Positions 49,935-59,217 of a stretch of DNA of 64,000 nt are shown in pieces. Numbering within the stretch: the first letter of the stretch is position 1; the number at the start of each line of letters is the position of its first letter. The notes below the pieces were generated by a model, which searched no databases, was not told the origin of the DNA, and worked only from the letters and a program-made list of their open reading frames with translations. Source of the stretch: Dasania marina DSM 21967 (lineage in GTDB: Bacteria; Pseudomonadota; Gammaproteobacteria; Pseudomonadales; Dasaniaceae); assembly GCF_000373485.1 (NCBI RefSeq), contig NZ_KB891585.1:219698-283697 (forward strand). Direction: 5' to 3'. The translations under genes and the position numbers were made by a program.

Positions 49935-52900
49935 CTATTGGCCAGACCACGCCTCGTTCCAATCGATGCCATGATAATCGGGTAACTCCCAGTAAAACTT
50001 GCTACGAGGACGATGATAATTACCCACTTCATTCATGCTAACGCTATCGTATAGACGTCCATTTATCATGGTGTAAAGGGCGCTATTGGTGTTGCGTATA
50101 TCTTCTAGTGGGTTTTTATCCAAGACAATGATGTCAGCGAGTTTGCCGACTTCCAGAGAACCTATCTGCTCTTCTACGCCCAGAGTTTTGGCTCCGTTGA
50201 TAGTGGCTGTACGTAGAATTCGATGATTCGCCATACCACCCTGCGCCATAGATTGCATCTCCCAATGCAAGGCAAGACCATAAACCTGACCATGAGATCC
50301 GGCATTGATAATCACACCGGCGTCATCCAGTTTTTTAACAGAACGGCTGGCCGCACGAAAACCGATATCCCATATCTCTTCAGCGGCGTGTAAGCTAGTC
50401 ATACTACGCACATGTAATGGCGCAGCATACGGTGTACCTACGGGGCTATAACTTGAGGTGGTATCTTGCACATAAGCTTTAATTTTGGGGTCAGTCCAAG
50501 CGCGGGTGGTCTGATAGAAGTAATTTTCCCCCATGATTTCTCCAAAAGTAACATTGAGCGTTGGTGTGTTGGCGATATCACTATGGGCCATTAATTGCAC
50601 GATATCATCGTAATAATTAGCGACAGGAATAACATGCTCCAGCGCCATGTGACCATCAATAATCATACTAATATCAAAGTAAAAATGACTCTCGCCTTCA
50701 GCATCAACCATAATACCCGCCTCGCGCCCAGCTTTAACTAATTGCTGACGGGCACGGCGTGAAGGTTGCTTGTAACTCTTGATGACTCTGCCGCCTAAAG
50801 CACGCTTTCGCACCATGACATTTTCAGCATCGGCGTAGCTGTGTAATGGTTGGTAAGTGGTATCGCCCTTACCTGGGCGACCATAAATAACTCTACCCGA
50901 AGAAATAAATCGTGGCCCAACTAAAACCCCTGCCTGTTGCATCTCTGTTGCTGCGTAAGCAGGTATTTCGGAAGTATAAGGGTCGTAGTTAGTTGTTATG
51001 CCATAGGCTGCAGCGGCATAATGGCTAGCATGTTTTTGCGGCATTAATCCGCCGTAATAACAGCAGTCTATATGGCCATGCATATCTACCAAGCCCGGCA
51101 TGACTGTTTTACCTGTGGTGTCGATCACATGGGCATTTTTGGGTATCTGTACATCATCGGTATTACCTACCGCAATAATACGGTTACCCTCAACAACCAC
51201 AGTCCCCTGCGCTATAACTTCATCACCTTGCATGGTAACAACTCGACCGCCAGTAAAAGCTACAACGCCTTTAGGCTTGTCACCTTCCACCGTCAAACCG
51301 ATTGCGGTGAAGGGGCTAGGTATTTTGGCCAGACTTGCAAATTCATTGCTAGATACCCGGTATACATCTTTACCTAGAGTCCAATACAATGTGCTTGAAT
51401 CCGCTGACCACGTGATGTTATGACCGCTGGATACTGTTAATGTCGTAACAGGCACAGCGCCGTCTAGGGCTGAGATCTCGGTTAATGCGCCTGTTTCTTT
51501 ATATGGCAGCACATAGTATTGCTGATCTTCTTTGAAAGCGATCCACTTGCCATCGGGGCTACGTTGTACATCATGGCGATCAGCGCCTTTGGCTATCGCA
51601 TGGTCTCGGTGATTAAAACCATCGGTAGTCACACTGGATAACAAGGTGTTTTTAATTTCTTTGCGAGTGTAATACACACGCTTGCCATCTTTAGAAAACC
51701 TAGGCGATTCGGCCACATCACCGATTAATTTTGGCTCACCCCCTTTCACTGCAATAGTGTACAAACCAGGCCTTGCCCGGTAACCGCCTAGGGTTTTACT
51801 ATTTTCATCAATGCTAAACACAATGGTTTTGCCATCAGGTGAAAATGCAGGTTGACGGATAACGCCACGGCTTGTCATTAATGTTTTTTTACGTTTTCCG
51901 CTTGGCGACATCAGGGTTAACGCACTACCTTTCTCGTCATCCCATGTTACGTAAGCAAGTTGGCGATTATTTGGCGAAAAGGTGGGGTCGAATTCAAAGG
52001 CTTTTGAAGTGGTGATGCGCTCGGGAATGCCGTCGGGCAATGTTTTTTTCCATAGATAGCCCAGCGCATGAAAAACAAGCTCTGACTGCTTATTAGCAAT
52101 AGCTAATTGTTGAGCGGTTTTTACCGACAGCTTATCTGGCGCTAAGTCATCCGCAAAGCGAGGGGTTTTAATAATTTTGTGCTTGCTGTGCGCAACAAAT
52201 GGAATTTCCTGCGTTTCACCGCTGTCCATATTCACTTTAAAAAGTTTACCTTTTCCCCAAATCGCAACGTGTTTGTTATCTGGAAACCAATCGAACTGAG
52301 GGTAATAAACTCCTTGTAGATAAAAATCGGCCTGTTGATCACGATCTAAATCAGCATAAACAGGATGCTGCTCGCCGGTATTAAGGTCATAAACAAATAA
52401 AACCGTTTTATCTTTTACACGACGTACAAATGCAAGCCGTTGATTATTTGGCGAGACTTGGGGAGACAGCGCTCCGCCAAAGCCTTTGATCAAGGCTGTT
52501 GTTTCTCCAGTTTGCAGATCGCGCCGCATAATACCGTAGTTAACATGATTGGCATCCACATAGATATGATGATCGACTAGACGTTGGGTGTAGTAAATAT
52601 ACCGGCCATCACTTGATAAATTAGGCTCTTGTACATCGCGTTGATTTTCCGGTGTTTCGACTAGTGTCCGGCCACTGCCGCCATTGATATGAAACAGTTC
52701 TAAGGTAGACATCTTCTGATTTGCAAAGGTATTACCGACACGCGACGCCACTACATATTGGCCATCCGCACTCCAAGCCGGGTTAGTCAGCATATTAATT
52801 GTTTCTTGGGTTATCATACGGGCACCCGTTCCGTCCGTATTTGCCATCCAGAGATTATCCTCACCGCTGAGGTCACTTACATAGAGTATTTTAGAGCCAT

Positions 52901-53198
52901 CGGGACTAAAGCTGGGGATACGTTCAAGGGCTGCACCACCACTAATCAGCTTAGCTTCACCACCACTTGCCGGTATCCTGTAGAGGTCACCAAGCAGGTC
53001 AAACACTATGGTTTTTCCATCGGGGCTAACATCTACGCTCATCCAGGTGCCTTCGCTAACTGAAAACTCGGCATCATCGTAAGGTTGCCCCGTGTTGGTG
53101 ATATCCCAGCTCTCCGCTTGAACGCTGACAGCGGCAGCGCTTAGCAGTGTAACTCCGACACATATTGATGATTTTAGACCTCTGACAATGTGTAACAT
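49935..53198 (-). CDS. TolB-propeller/amidohydrolase fusion enzyme, tandem paralogue
   Basis: 1087 residues with the same plan as 46618-49884. The signal peptide ends near AVSVQAES. The propeller starts SWDITNTGQPYDDAEFSVSE (versus SWDVSNTGQPYKEVAFTLEE in its twin). The hydrolase domain has GLVDMHGHIDCCYYGG, VIKSYKQPSRRARQQLVKAG and INAGSHGQVYGLALHWEM. Tandem duplication with divergence suggests two substrates. It is first in the minus-strand block, upstream of the twin gene (50 bases) and the receptor. Specificity is not readable. Confidence 0.87.
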   Translation of the reverse strand: MLHIVRGLKSSICVGVTLLSAAAVSVQAESWDITNTGQPYDDAEFSVSEGTWMSVDVSPDGKTIVFDLLGDLYRIPASGGEAKLISGGAALERIPSFSPDGSKILYVSDLSGEDNLWMANTDGTGARMITQETINMLTNPAWSADGQYVVASRVGNTFANQKMSTLELFHINGGSGRTLVETPENQRDVQEPNLSSDGRYIYYTQRLVDHHIYVDANHVNYGIMRRDLQTGETTALIKGFGGALSPQVSPNNQRLAFVRRVKDKTVLFVYDLNTGEQHPVYADLDRDQQADFYLQGVYYPQFDWFPDNKHVAIWGKGKLFKVNMDSGETQEIPFVAHSKHKIIKTPRFADDLAPDKLSVKTAQQLAIANKQSELVFHALGYLWKKTLPDGIPERITTSKAFEFDPTFSPNNRQLAYVTWDDEKGSALTLMSPSGKRKKTLMTSRGVIRQPAFSPDGKTIVFSIDENSKTLGGYRARPGLYTIAVKGGEPKLIGDVAESPRFSKDGKRVYYTRKEIKNTLLSSVTTDGFNHRDHAIAKGADRHDVQRSPDGKWIAFKEDQQYYVLPYKETGALTEISALDGAVPVTTLTVSSGHNITWSADSSTLYWTLGKDVYRVSSNEFASLAKIPSPFTAIGLTVEGDKPKGVVAFTGGRVVTMQGDEVIAQGTVVVEGNRIIAVGNTDDVQIPKNAHVIDTTGKTVMPGLVDMHGHIDCCYYGGLMPQKHASHYAAAAYGITTNYDPYTSEIPAYAATEMQQAGVLVGPRFISSGRVIYGRPGKGDTTYQPLHSYADAENVMVRKRALGGRVIKSYKQPSRRARQQLVKAGREAGIMVDAEGESHFYFDISMIIDGHMALEHVIPVANYYDDIVQLMAHSDIANTPTLNVTFGEIMGENYFYQTTRAWTDPKIKAYVQDTTSSYSPVGTPYAAPLHVRSMTSLHAAEEIWDIGFRAASRSVKKLDDAGVIINAGSHGQVYGLALHWEMQSMAQGGMANHRILRTATINGAKTLGVEEQIGSLEVGKLADIIVLDKNPLEDIRNTNSALYTMINGRLYDSVSMNEVGNYHRPRSKFYWELPDYHGIDWNEAWSGQ

Positions 53199-53609
53199 AT
53201 CGACTCTCTAAGGGTTATTTTTGTTGATTATGCAGTTACCAAGTGTTGACACCTATACTAATACTACACACTGCCCCCTTCATTGAGGAGATGCTAAACA
53301 CATCTAATTTGGTGCTTTACGAACACCAGAGGTAAGTGCAGTGCTAATCCACTGCCAATAGCAGTGAATTCGCCATACACCGTCCATTCCAGCAGTATAG
53401 AGTCAGGATATACGTAAGGCATATTGTTGATGAGCTGCAGCTTTGGCAGTCGCAGACGCTTGCCTAACTGAAGGCGTAGATGCAGTAAAAATCCTACGAC
53501 GTTAGGCTGGGATCAAAATATTATTGATTTGCCTCAGATAAAAATTAAAATTTAGTCAGAAAGATTTATCAAAACACTAGAATCATTTATTGAGCGCCGC
53601 CCTGTATAT

Positions 53610-53953
53610 TTATTTTTCAGCCAAAAACAGACTTTAGTACCTCCTATGATTTAAAAGACATCTTATGCGATCACCTAAAACAAGGATTTCCAAACTTAGA
53701 TACAGCAGCTGAGTTATTACATATGACCAAGTGGACGATGATAAGGAAATTAAAAGAGCAAGGTAGCTACTAACCACTGAAAGATTTAGTTCGCAGAGAT
53801 AGAGCCATAGCGTTATTCACAAAATACTCATTGCCACTGAGTAAAATTGCCGAGGCCGTAGGCTACTCAGCCCCTGCAGTATTCGCCAGAGCTTTTAAAG
53901 CATGGACAGAGCTTTCACCCAAAAACTATCGTGCAGAGACTGTTAAGTTATAA
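53610..53953 (+). pseudogene. AraC-family regulator remnant with an in-frame stop
   Basis: The plus-strand frame gives the DNA-binding part of an AraC protein. DLKDILCDHLKQGFPNLDTA, then AAELLHMTKWTMIRKLKEQG is followed by a TAA (53771-53773). The frame then goes on as PLKDLVRRDRAIALFTKYSL, KIAEAVGYSAPAVFARAFKA and WTELSPKNYRAE to a normal stop. CAA to TAA at one codon would explain the break. The ligand-binding half is missing upstream. It faces the two amidohydrolase genes and may once have controlled them. Confidence 0.7.
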
Positions 53954-54127
53954 CCCATACTATCGCCCCTCCTAATATATCCCCTCTATACGTGGTTGCG
54001 GGCTTAGCAGATCAAAGATGCGCAAACCTGCGTTCTGATGTCAGCTACTCCATTTAGCAGCCTGCGTTAGAACTCGGTATGCAGTACATTATAGGTAGAA
54101 GTGCGGGTGACATAAAAGCCGGGGAAG

Positions 54128-54349
54128 TTATTGCCGATGCTCGGCGTCTAGACCTAGGGCGGCTACAGCAACAAACGCACGAAGGCTTGCTTGCAGGTAA
54201 GGATCGGCTTCATGTATGGCCTGTTCAGCCAGAACCGCTGTAAACAAGTACATGGCTTGCAACCAAATAACCCCAATCTTTAGCCAGTAAGCACACAACT
54301 CGCTTGACTCACTATAGGCTACACGGACTATAATAGGAATCATTCTCAC
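54128..54349 (-). CDS. Possible small protein divergent from the FTR1 gene
   Basis: A 73-residue frame with protein-like composition (YWLKIGVIWLQAMYLFTAVL, then AEQAIHEADPYLQASLRAFV). The start would be GTG or the ATG two codons in, placed inside the Fur-box-like site, which is awkward. No family is recognised. It may be an iron-regulated small membrane protein or chance. Confidence 0.3.
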   Translation of the reverse strand: MRMIPIIVRVAYSESSELCAYWLKIGVIWLQAMYLFTAVLAEQAIHEADPYLQASLRAFVAVAALGLDAEHRQ

Positions 54350-54350
54350 T
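54332..54350. promoter_or_regulatory. Fur-box-like site upstream of the FTR1/cytochrome gene
   Basis: On the minus strand the site reads AGTGAGAATGATTCCTATT, close to the Fur consensus (GATAATGATAATCATTATC and the GAGAATGATT variant). It lies 22-40 bases before the FTR1 start. Iron-repressed expression of an iron permease is expected. Confidence 0.55.
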
Positions 54351-54372
54351 TGTATTAAGGTTTAGCCTACAC

Positions 54373-56313
54373 ATGTCCATCTACAGCTATTCTTCCCGCC
54401 TCACTATGTCTTTTAGCGCGCTATTCCTTTTTATTGCCATTAGTGTATCGGGCTACGCAACGGCGGCACCCGCTGATCAGCTACGCCAATTGCTGCAGCT
54501 GGCCGAATATGTAGGGGTAGATTACAGCGCTGCGGTTAGTGAGGGGGAGATAGCTGACCCTGCGGAATATCAGGAGATGGTAGAGTTCTCTGCCCTTATT
54601 CTTGAAAAAAGCCAGCGCCTGCTAGAGGATAAGCCCGAGATAATAGGCCTAGCGAAATCATTACAGACGGCGGTTACTGATAAGCGGGATATTGCGGTTA
54701 TTCAAAGCTTATCCAGCCAGCTGCGTAGCAAAATGCTGGCGTTATCGCCACAACTATCCCTACCCAGAGCCTTGGCAGCTAAAGCAACCACGCAACAATT
54801 TTTTGAAAACAATTGTGCCAGCTGTCACGGCTTAACAGGCAAAGGTGATGGCATACTCGCCCAGCAGCTTGAACCCACACCCACGGACTTTACCGATAAA
54901 GAACGAGCGTTAAACCGATCACTGTTAGGGCTTTACGATGCTATCTCCGAAGGTATAGAGGGCACAGCTATGCCCTCCTTTAAGCAGTTGTCAGAGCAAC
55001 AACGCTGGTCGCTGGCCTTTTATGCTGGCAGCCTAGCATTTACGGCTAGTGATAACGCTGCCAACAATAAGCCTGCGTTAGCGCTACAGGATCTGGTTTT
55101 GTATAGCCCCGCTGATCTCAACCGCCAAGACGACGCTGGCCTGTGGTTAGAGCTTGAGCAGGCGCGCGGCAACCCTGCCGTACTGTTTCAGCAAAAACAA
55201 TCTCCCTTAGCCATTGCCAGGCAACGCCTTAATGAAGCCGTCCTTGCCCACCACCAAGGTGAATACGATAAGGCTACCCATTTAGCAGTTAGTGCCTATT
55301 TAGATGGATTTGAGTTGTTGGAAAACAATTTGGATGCGCGCGATAAAGTTTTGCGCCGGTCTATAGAGCTGAAGCTTTTAGCTTTACGCCAACAACTCAA
55401 TAGCCAGCATACTATTCAGCAAGTTGATCAGGCCATTGAGACGGTTTTGCTTGAATTGCAACAGGCCGAAGCCTTATTAACAGAACATGCTATGTCTAAT
55501 AGCGCCCTATTCAGCGCCAGTTTTCTTATTTTATTACGTGAAGGCTTAGAGGCTCTGCTGGTTATTATTGCGCTATCGACCTTACTGCTACGCGCACAGA
55601 AGAAAGAAGCGCTTAGATACCTGCATATTGGCTGGGTAACTGCCTTGGTGGCCGGCGGCGTAACCTGGTGGGTAGCGCAGTATTTAATTACTATCAGTGG
55701 TGCCAGCCGTGAGATTATGGAAGGTGTTGCGGCGTTAATCGCTGCCATAGTCTTGTTTTATGTGGGCTTTTGGATGCATAGCAAAACTAATGCTGAGCAA
55801 TGGCAAAGCTATATACAAAAAAATATTGATCGCAATTTAAAGGCGGGGACACTCTGGGGTATTTCGGGGCTGGCCTTTATTACTGTTTACCGTGAAGTTT
55901 TTGAAACCGTGTTATTTTACCAGTCGCTATTAACGCAAGCGGCAGCGTCACAGCAAGTGCACCTCATTAGCGGCTTTGGCTTAGCGGTTTTAGTGTTATT
56001 TGTGATTGCCTGGGCCATGGTGAAATACTCAGTCAAACTGCCTATCGCGAAGTTTTTTTCAACCACGACTTATCTGCTGCTGGCGCTGTCTTTTGTATTG
56101 GCTGGAAAAGCGATTACCGCCCTGCAAGAGGCCGCTATTATTACTATTAGCCCACTGCCCTTTACCCTACATATAGAGTGGCTAGGTATTAATTCGACCT
56201 GGCAAGGGATGCTAGTACAGCTTTCTATTTTGCTGCTATCCATTCTGCTTTTGACTAAGCGATGGCTAAAAGCAAAATGGCAGGCGTCACATATAACCGT
56301 GAGAAAGCCCTAG
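54373..56313 (+). CDS. Cytochrome c / FTR1-family iron permease fusion
   Basis: 646 residues. A signal peptide is followed by a periplasmic helical region and a haem c site CASCHGLTGKGDG (Cys148, Cys151, His152). After a long helical linker, six or seven membrane helices carry the FTR1 motifs LLREGLEALLVI (Arg389 to Glu393) and YREVFETVLFYQ (about 506, normally REGxE). The design resembles EfeU-type ferrous-iron permeases with a fused periplasmic cytochrome that could oxidise Fe2+ during uptake. It is alone, and a Fur-box-like site lies upstream. Confidence 0.87.
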   Translation: MSIYSYSSRLTMSFSALFLFIAISVSGYATAAPADQLRQLLQLAEYVGVDYSAAVSEGEIADPAEYQEMVEFSALILEKSQRLLEDKPEIIGLAKSLQTAVTDKRDIAVIQSLSSQLRSKMLALSPQLSLPRALAAKATTQQFFENNCASCHGLTGKGDGILAQQLEPTPTDFTDKERALNRSLLGLYDAISEGIEGTAMPSFKQLSEQQRWSLAFYAGSLAFTASDNAANNKPALALQDLVLYSPADLNRQDDAGLWLELEQARGNPAVLFQQKQSPLAIARQRLNEAVLAHHQGEYDKATHLAVSAYLDGFELLENNLDARDKVLRRSIELKLLALRQQLNSQHTIQQVDQAIETVLLELQQAEALLTEHAMSNSALFSASFLILLREGLEALLVIIALSTLLLRAQKKEALRYLHIGWVTALVAGGVTWWVAQYLITISGASREIMEGVAALIAAIVLFYVGFWMHSKTNAEQWQSYIQKNIDRNLKAGTLWGISGLAFITVYREVFETVLFYQSLLTQAAASQQVHLISGFGLAVLVLFVIAWAMVKYSVKLPIAKFFSTTTYLLLALSFVLAGKAITALQEAAIITISPLPFTLHIEWLGINSTWQGMLVQLSILLLSILLLTKRWLKAKWQASHITVRKP

Positions 56314-56360
56314 CTAGTAGCAGCTTATAACGAATGCATATGGTTTAGCTGTTACGGTTT

Positions 56361-57152
56361 TTAAGCTTGAGGGAAATATTTATCTACTATTTTTTTCAGC
56401 TGGCCTGTAGCCTGTAAACGCTCATAGCCCTGCTGTAATAACATAGCATAGTGTTGGGACTCAGGGTTGGTAGGCGAAAACGCAATATACAAATCCTCTT
56501 CGTCAGCAACCCCGGCCAACCGTAACTGCACACCCATGTTTTTGTGAAAGTGGTAATAGTCCATCACAAACTGATCTTCTACCAACACATCAATTCTACC
56601 CGAGGCGAGTTTTTTTAGGTTTCTAGCTAGGCCGTTGTAGCCGCGTATAACTTGTACCCGATCAGGCTGTTGCATATTAGGCACTATGTAGCGATAGTAA
56701 AAAGTACCGTAGGAATAGTCCTGTATAGCACCCAAGCGAACGCCGTGTAAAGACTCCTCGCCGGTATACTGCCAAGTGCTATTGGCTAAAGTGTAAAAAC
56801 TATGCCTAGCATGGCCCATTGTTGAGCTTGGAAAAACAAAGCCTAGCGCTTCGGCTCGCCCCACACTCACTACGGCATCAAATTCCCCATAGCGTGCGCC
56901 ATGCAAGGCTCTAGACCAAGGCATAATATTATAGCTAACGGTATACCCTGCTTGCTTAAAAATTAGTTGTGCGATTTCAATAAGATAGCCAGGTTTAGTT
57001 GAATCAGGCTGGCAATTATGCGGGCAATATTCTTCGCCAACCAAAGAGATTTCTTTGCCATGGCTTAGCACCGGGCTCAAATAAGTAACAAAGCTATACA
57101 TCAAAAAACAAGCCCACGGCAGCTTAAGGCTATTTTTTATACGTTTGATCAC
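56361..57152 (-). CDS. Periplasmic solute-binding protein, family 3 type
   Basis: 263 residues. A signal segment is followed by the bacterial SBP_bac_3 fold. GYLIEIAQLIFKQAGYTVSY and NIMPWSRALHGARYGEFDAV are typical, with LKKLASGRIDVLVEDQFVMD later. Such lone binding proteins without a permease often turn up as sensors or orphan receptors in marine gammaproteobacteria. It is 120 bases downstream of the chemoreceptor on the same strand, so a sensory link is possible. The ligand is unknown. Confidence 0.82.
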   Translation of the reverse strand: MIKRIKNSLKLPWACFLMYSFVTYLSPVLSHGKEISLVGEEYCPHNCQPDSTKPGYLIEIAQLIFKQAGYTVSYNIMPWSRALHGARYGEFDAVVSVGRAEALGFVFPSSTMGHARHSFYTLANSTWQYTGEESLHGVRLGAIQDYSYGTFYYRYIVPNMQQPDRVQVIRGYNGLARNLKKLASGRIDVLVEDQFVMDYYHFHKNMGVQLRLAGVADEEDLYIAFSPTNPESQHYAMLLQQGYERLQATGQLKKIVDKYFPQA

Positions 57153-57272
57153 TTTTGTCCTTGCTTATTAAAAGGCTATTAACGCCCAATTAATTCTGGC
57201 GTTGAGGGAGTGCCGGTTATTATGCTTTATAGCAAGCCCATAAAGCCACTGCTGCCCTTAATCTTTTATCAG

Positions 57273-58763
57273 TTACTCAACCTTAAAGCGGTGTATTAGT
57301 AAATCTAACTCTTTCGATAGAGCGGCCAACTGCGTTGCCTGGTCGGCAATGTGCTTGACGATATGGCTGCTTTCTTCACCGGTAGTCACTATGCGAGTTA
57401 TATTTCTATCAATGTCATTGGAAACCAAGCTCTGCTCTTCTACCGCTGTGGCGATTTGATTGGACATATTCATGATTTGATTAGTGGATTCCACAATCGC
57501 AATAATAGATTCTCCACTCTTTTTCGCACTCTCTACGGTTTCTTCACCAATGGAGCGACTTTCTTTCAGTACTTGCACCGCCAAGGATGATCCTTCTTTC
57601 AGCCTATTGATATTGGTGTTAATTTCTGTGGTTGATTGTTGGGTGCGGCTAGCCAAGGCTCGTACTTCGTCAGCCACCACCGCAAAGCCCCTGCCTTGCT
57701 CACCTGCTCGGGCCGACTCTATTGCGGCGTTCAGCGCTAATAAATTGGTTTGTTCAGCTATGCCACTAATCACCTCAAGAATGGTAACTATACCTTGCAC
57801 TTCGTTTTCGAGGTCATCTATTACTTGACTGGTTTTTTCTAACTGACCCGACAGTGACTGCACAGACTCTATAGAATGGGTAACTATGGCGTGTACATTC
57901 TCAGCGTCCGCTTTAACATGGTTAGCGGCTTCGGCGGTATTTTGAGCGTTCTCGGCCACCTCTTTAGCGCTGGCACTCATTTCGGTAATAGCTGTAGCGA
58001 CTAAAGTTGTTTCATTTTGTTGTTGCGACAACAAGCCGGTAACTTGTTCAGAAGAGGATTGCACATTACCGGCAAACTGATTGAGTTTTACGATAGATTG
58101 CATCGTCGATGACACTAAGGTTTGTATTTGGGTAACAAATAAGTTGAACTGTTCTGATAGCACGGCCATTTCATCATGGCCTCGCACTGGCATGCGCTGG
58201 GTTAAATCGCCATCACCATGGGCGATATCAGTAATCCCTTCACACACTAAATTGATAGGCCTAGTGACCATGCTACGCACTAATATAATCAGTAAGGCTG
58301 ACAGTACGACAACGATAATAATAATTTGGGTAATGGCATTTTGCAGTGCGCCGTTGAGCTCTTTGTCGATTTTTTTGTGATCCAGCGTCAAGATGATGTT
58401 ACCCACCACGCTGACATCATCACCGTCGTTATGGCTTAGCTGTTGACTAAATTTCTTGCCGGTTTTTTCACCACCGGAAAACAGCTCGTCACCGCTATCC
58501 GATACAATAGTAATGGAATTAACAAAGTGGCTTTTAAGCTCAGAGCGGGCTACACGTTGTAGCTGTTCTTCTTCGAAGTTCCAGATTAAGGCAGGAAGGT
58601 TTAGCTGTAAGCGTTCCAATGCAAGTTGTATGCTTTCTTCAGCATCGGCAATAACGTTTTTTTCTGTCGTTTTATAGGTATAGGCCCCCGACAAAGCCAT
58701 CACTATAGTAACTGTTAAAATAGTAATGCAAAGCAATCGAATTGCTAGGTGTTTTTTTAACAT
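57273..58763 (-). CDS. Methyl-accepting chemotaxis protein
   Basis: 496 residues. Transmembrane helices at about 12-30 and 141-163 bracket a small periplasmic sensor of about 110 residues. A HAMP domain follows (about 165-215; [20 protein letters not shown]), then the signalling hairpin with the tip [20 protein letters not shown]. The 10737-10943 scrap is a relative of this protein. It should couple an external signal to CheA through CheW. The ligand is unknown, and no Che genes lie nearby. Confidence 0.92.
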   Translation of the reverse strand: MLKKHLAIRLLCITILTVTIVMALSGAYTYKTTEKNVIADAEESIQLALERLQLNLPALIWNFEEEQLQRVARSELKSHFVNSITIVSDSGDELFSGGEKTGKKFSQQLSHNDGDDVSVVGNIILTLDHKKIDKELNGALQNAITQIIIIVVVLSALLIILVRSMVTRPINLVCEGITDIAHGDGDLTQRMPVRGHDEMAVLSEQFNLFVTQIQTLVSSTMQSIVKLNQFAGNVQSSSEQVTGLLSQQQNETTLVATAITEMSASAKEVAENAQNTAEAANHVKADAENVHAIVTHSIESVQSLSGQLEKTSQVIDDLENEVQGIVTILEVISGIAEQTNLLALNAAIESARAGEQGRGFAVVADEVRALASRTQQSTTEINTNINRLKEGSSLAVQVLKESRSIGEETVESAKKSGESIIAIVESTNQIMNMSNQIATAVEEQSLVSNDIDRNITRIVTTGEESSHIVKHIADQATQLAALSKELDLLIHRFKVE

Positions 58764-59217
58764 TGTTAAGACCTATATCCAGTTTGTTATGCGACATCTA
58801 TTTATGATTTTTACAAGCTCTATGCGTAATACTTCTTAATAAGACTTCTTACCACTAAGATATCTAGCACCACGAAGATCTGCCTACACACAAATATAGT
58901 GTTTATATCGCTTAAAGCGCATAAAACTTTAATATAAAAGATCGTTAATCTTGCTTAGGCAACCATTTAACTAGCCGCTAGGCCCTTAGGCTTACGCTAT
59001 AGACTATATAGCTGGGGCCTATAGATAGACTAAACCTAGTTCAAGATTTGATTTAATACCGATATATACGACTAAATAATGTTAAATCACCACTCTATCT
59101 TATTGTTTTATAAAGAGTATGGGGAAATGAATGACAGTATTAAAACATAGATGATGCACACCAGCAATGTCTATGGAATAATGCCTGTCGTCTATAAATT
59201 ACTACTGGAATATTGTT
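58764..59217. other. Divergent intergenic region, chemoreceptor/Prc
   Basis: About 450 AT-rich bases between divergent genes. I see no gene or strong hairpin. It must hold both promoters, but I could not fix boxes with confidence. Confidence 0.4.
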
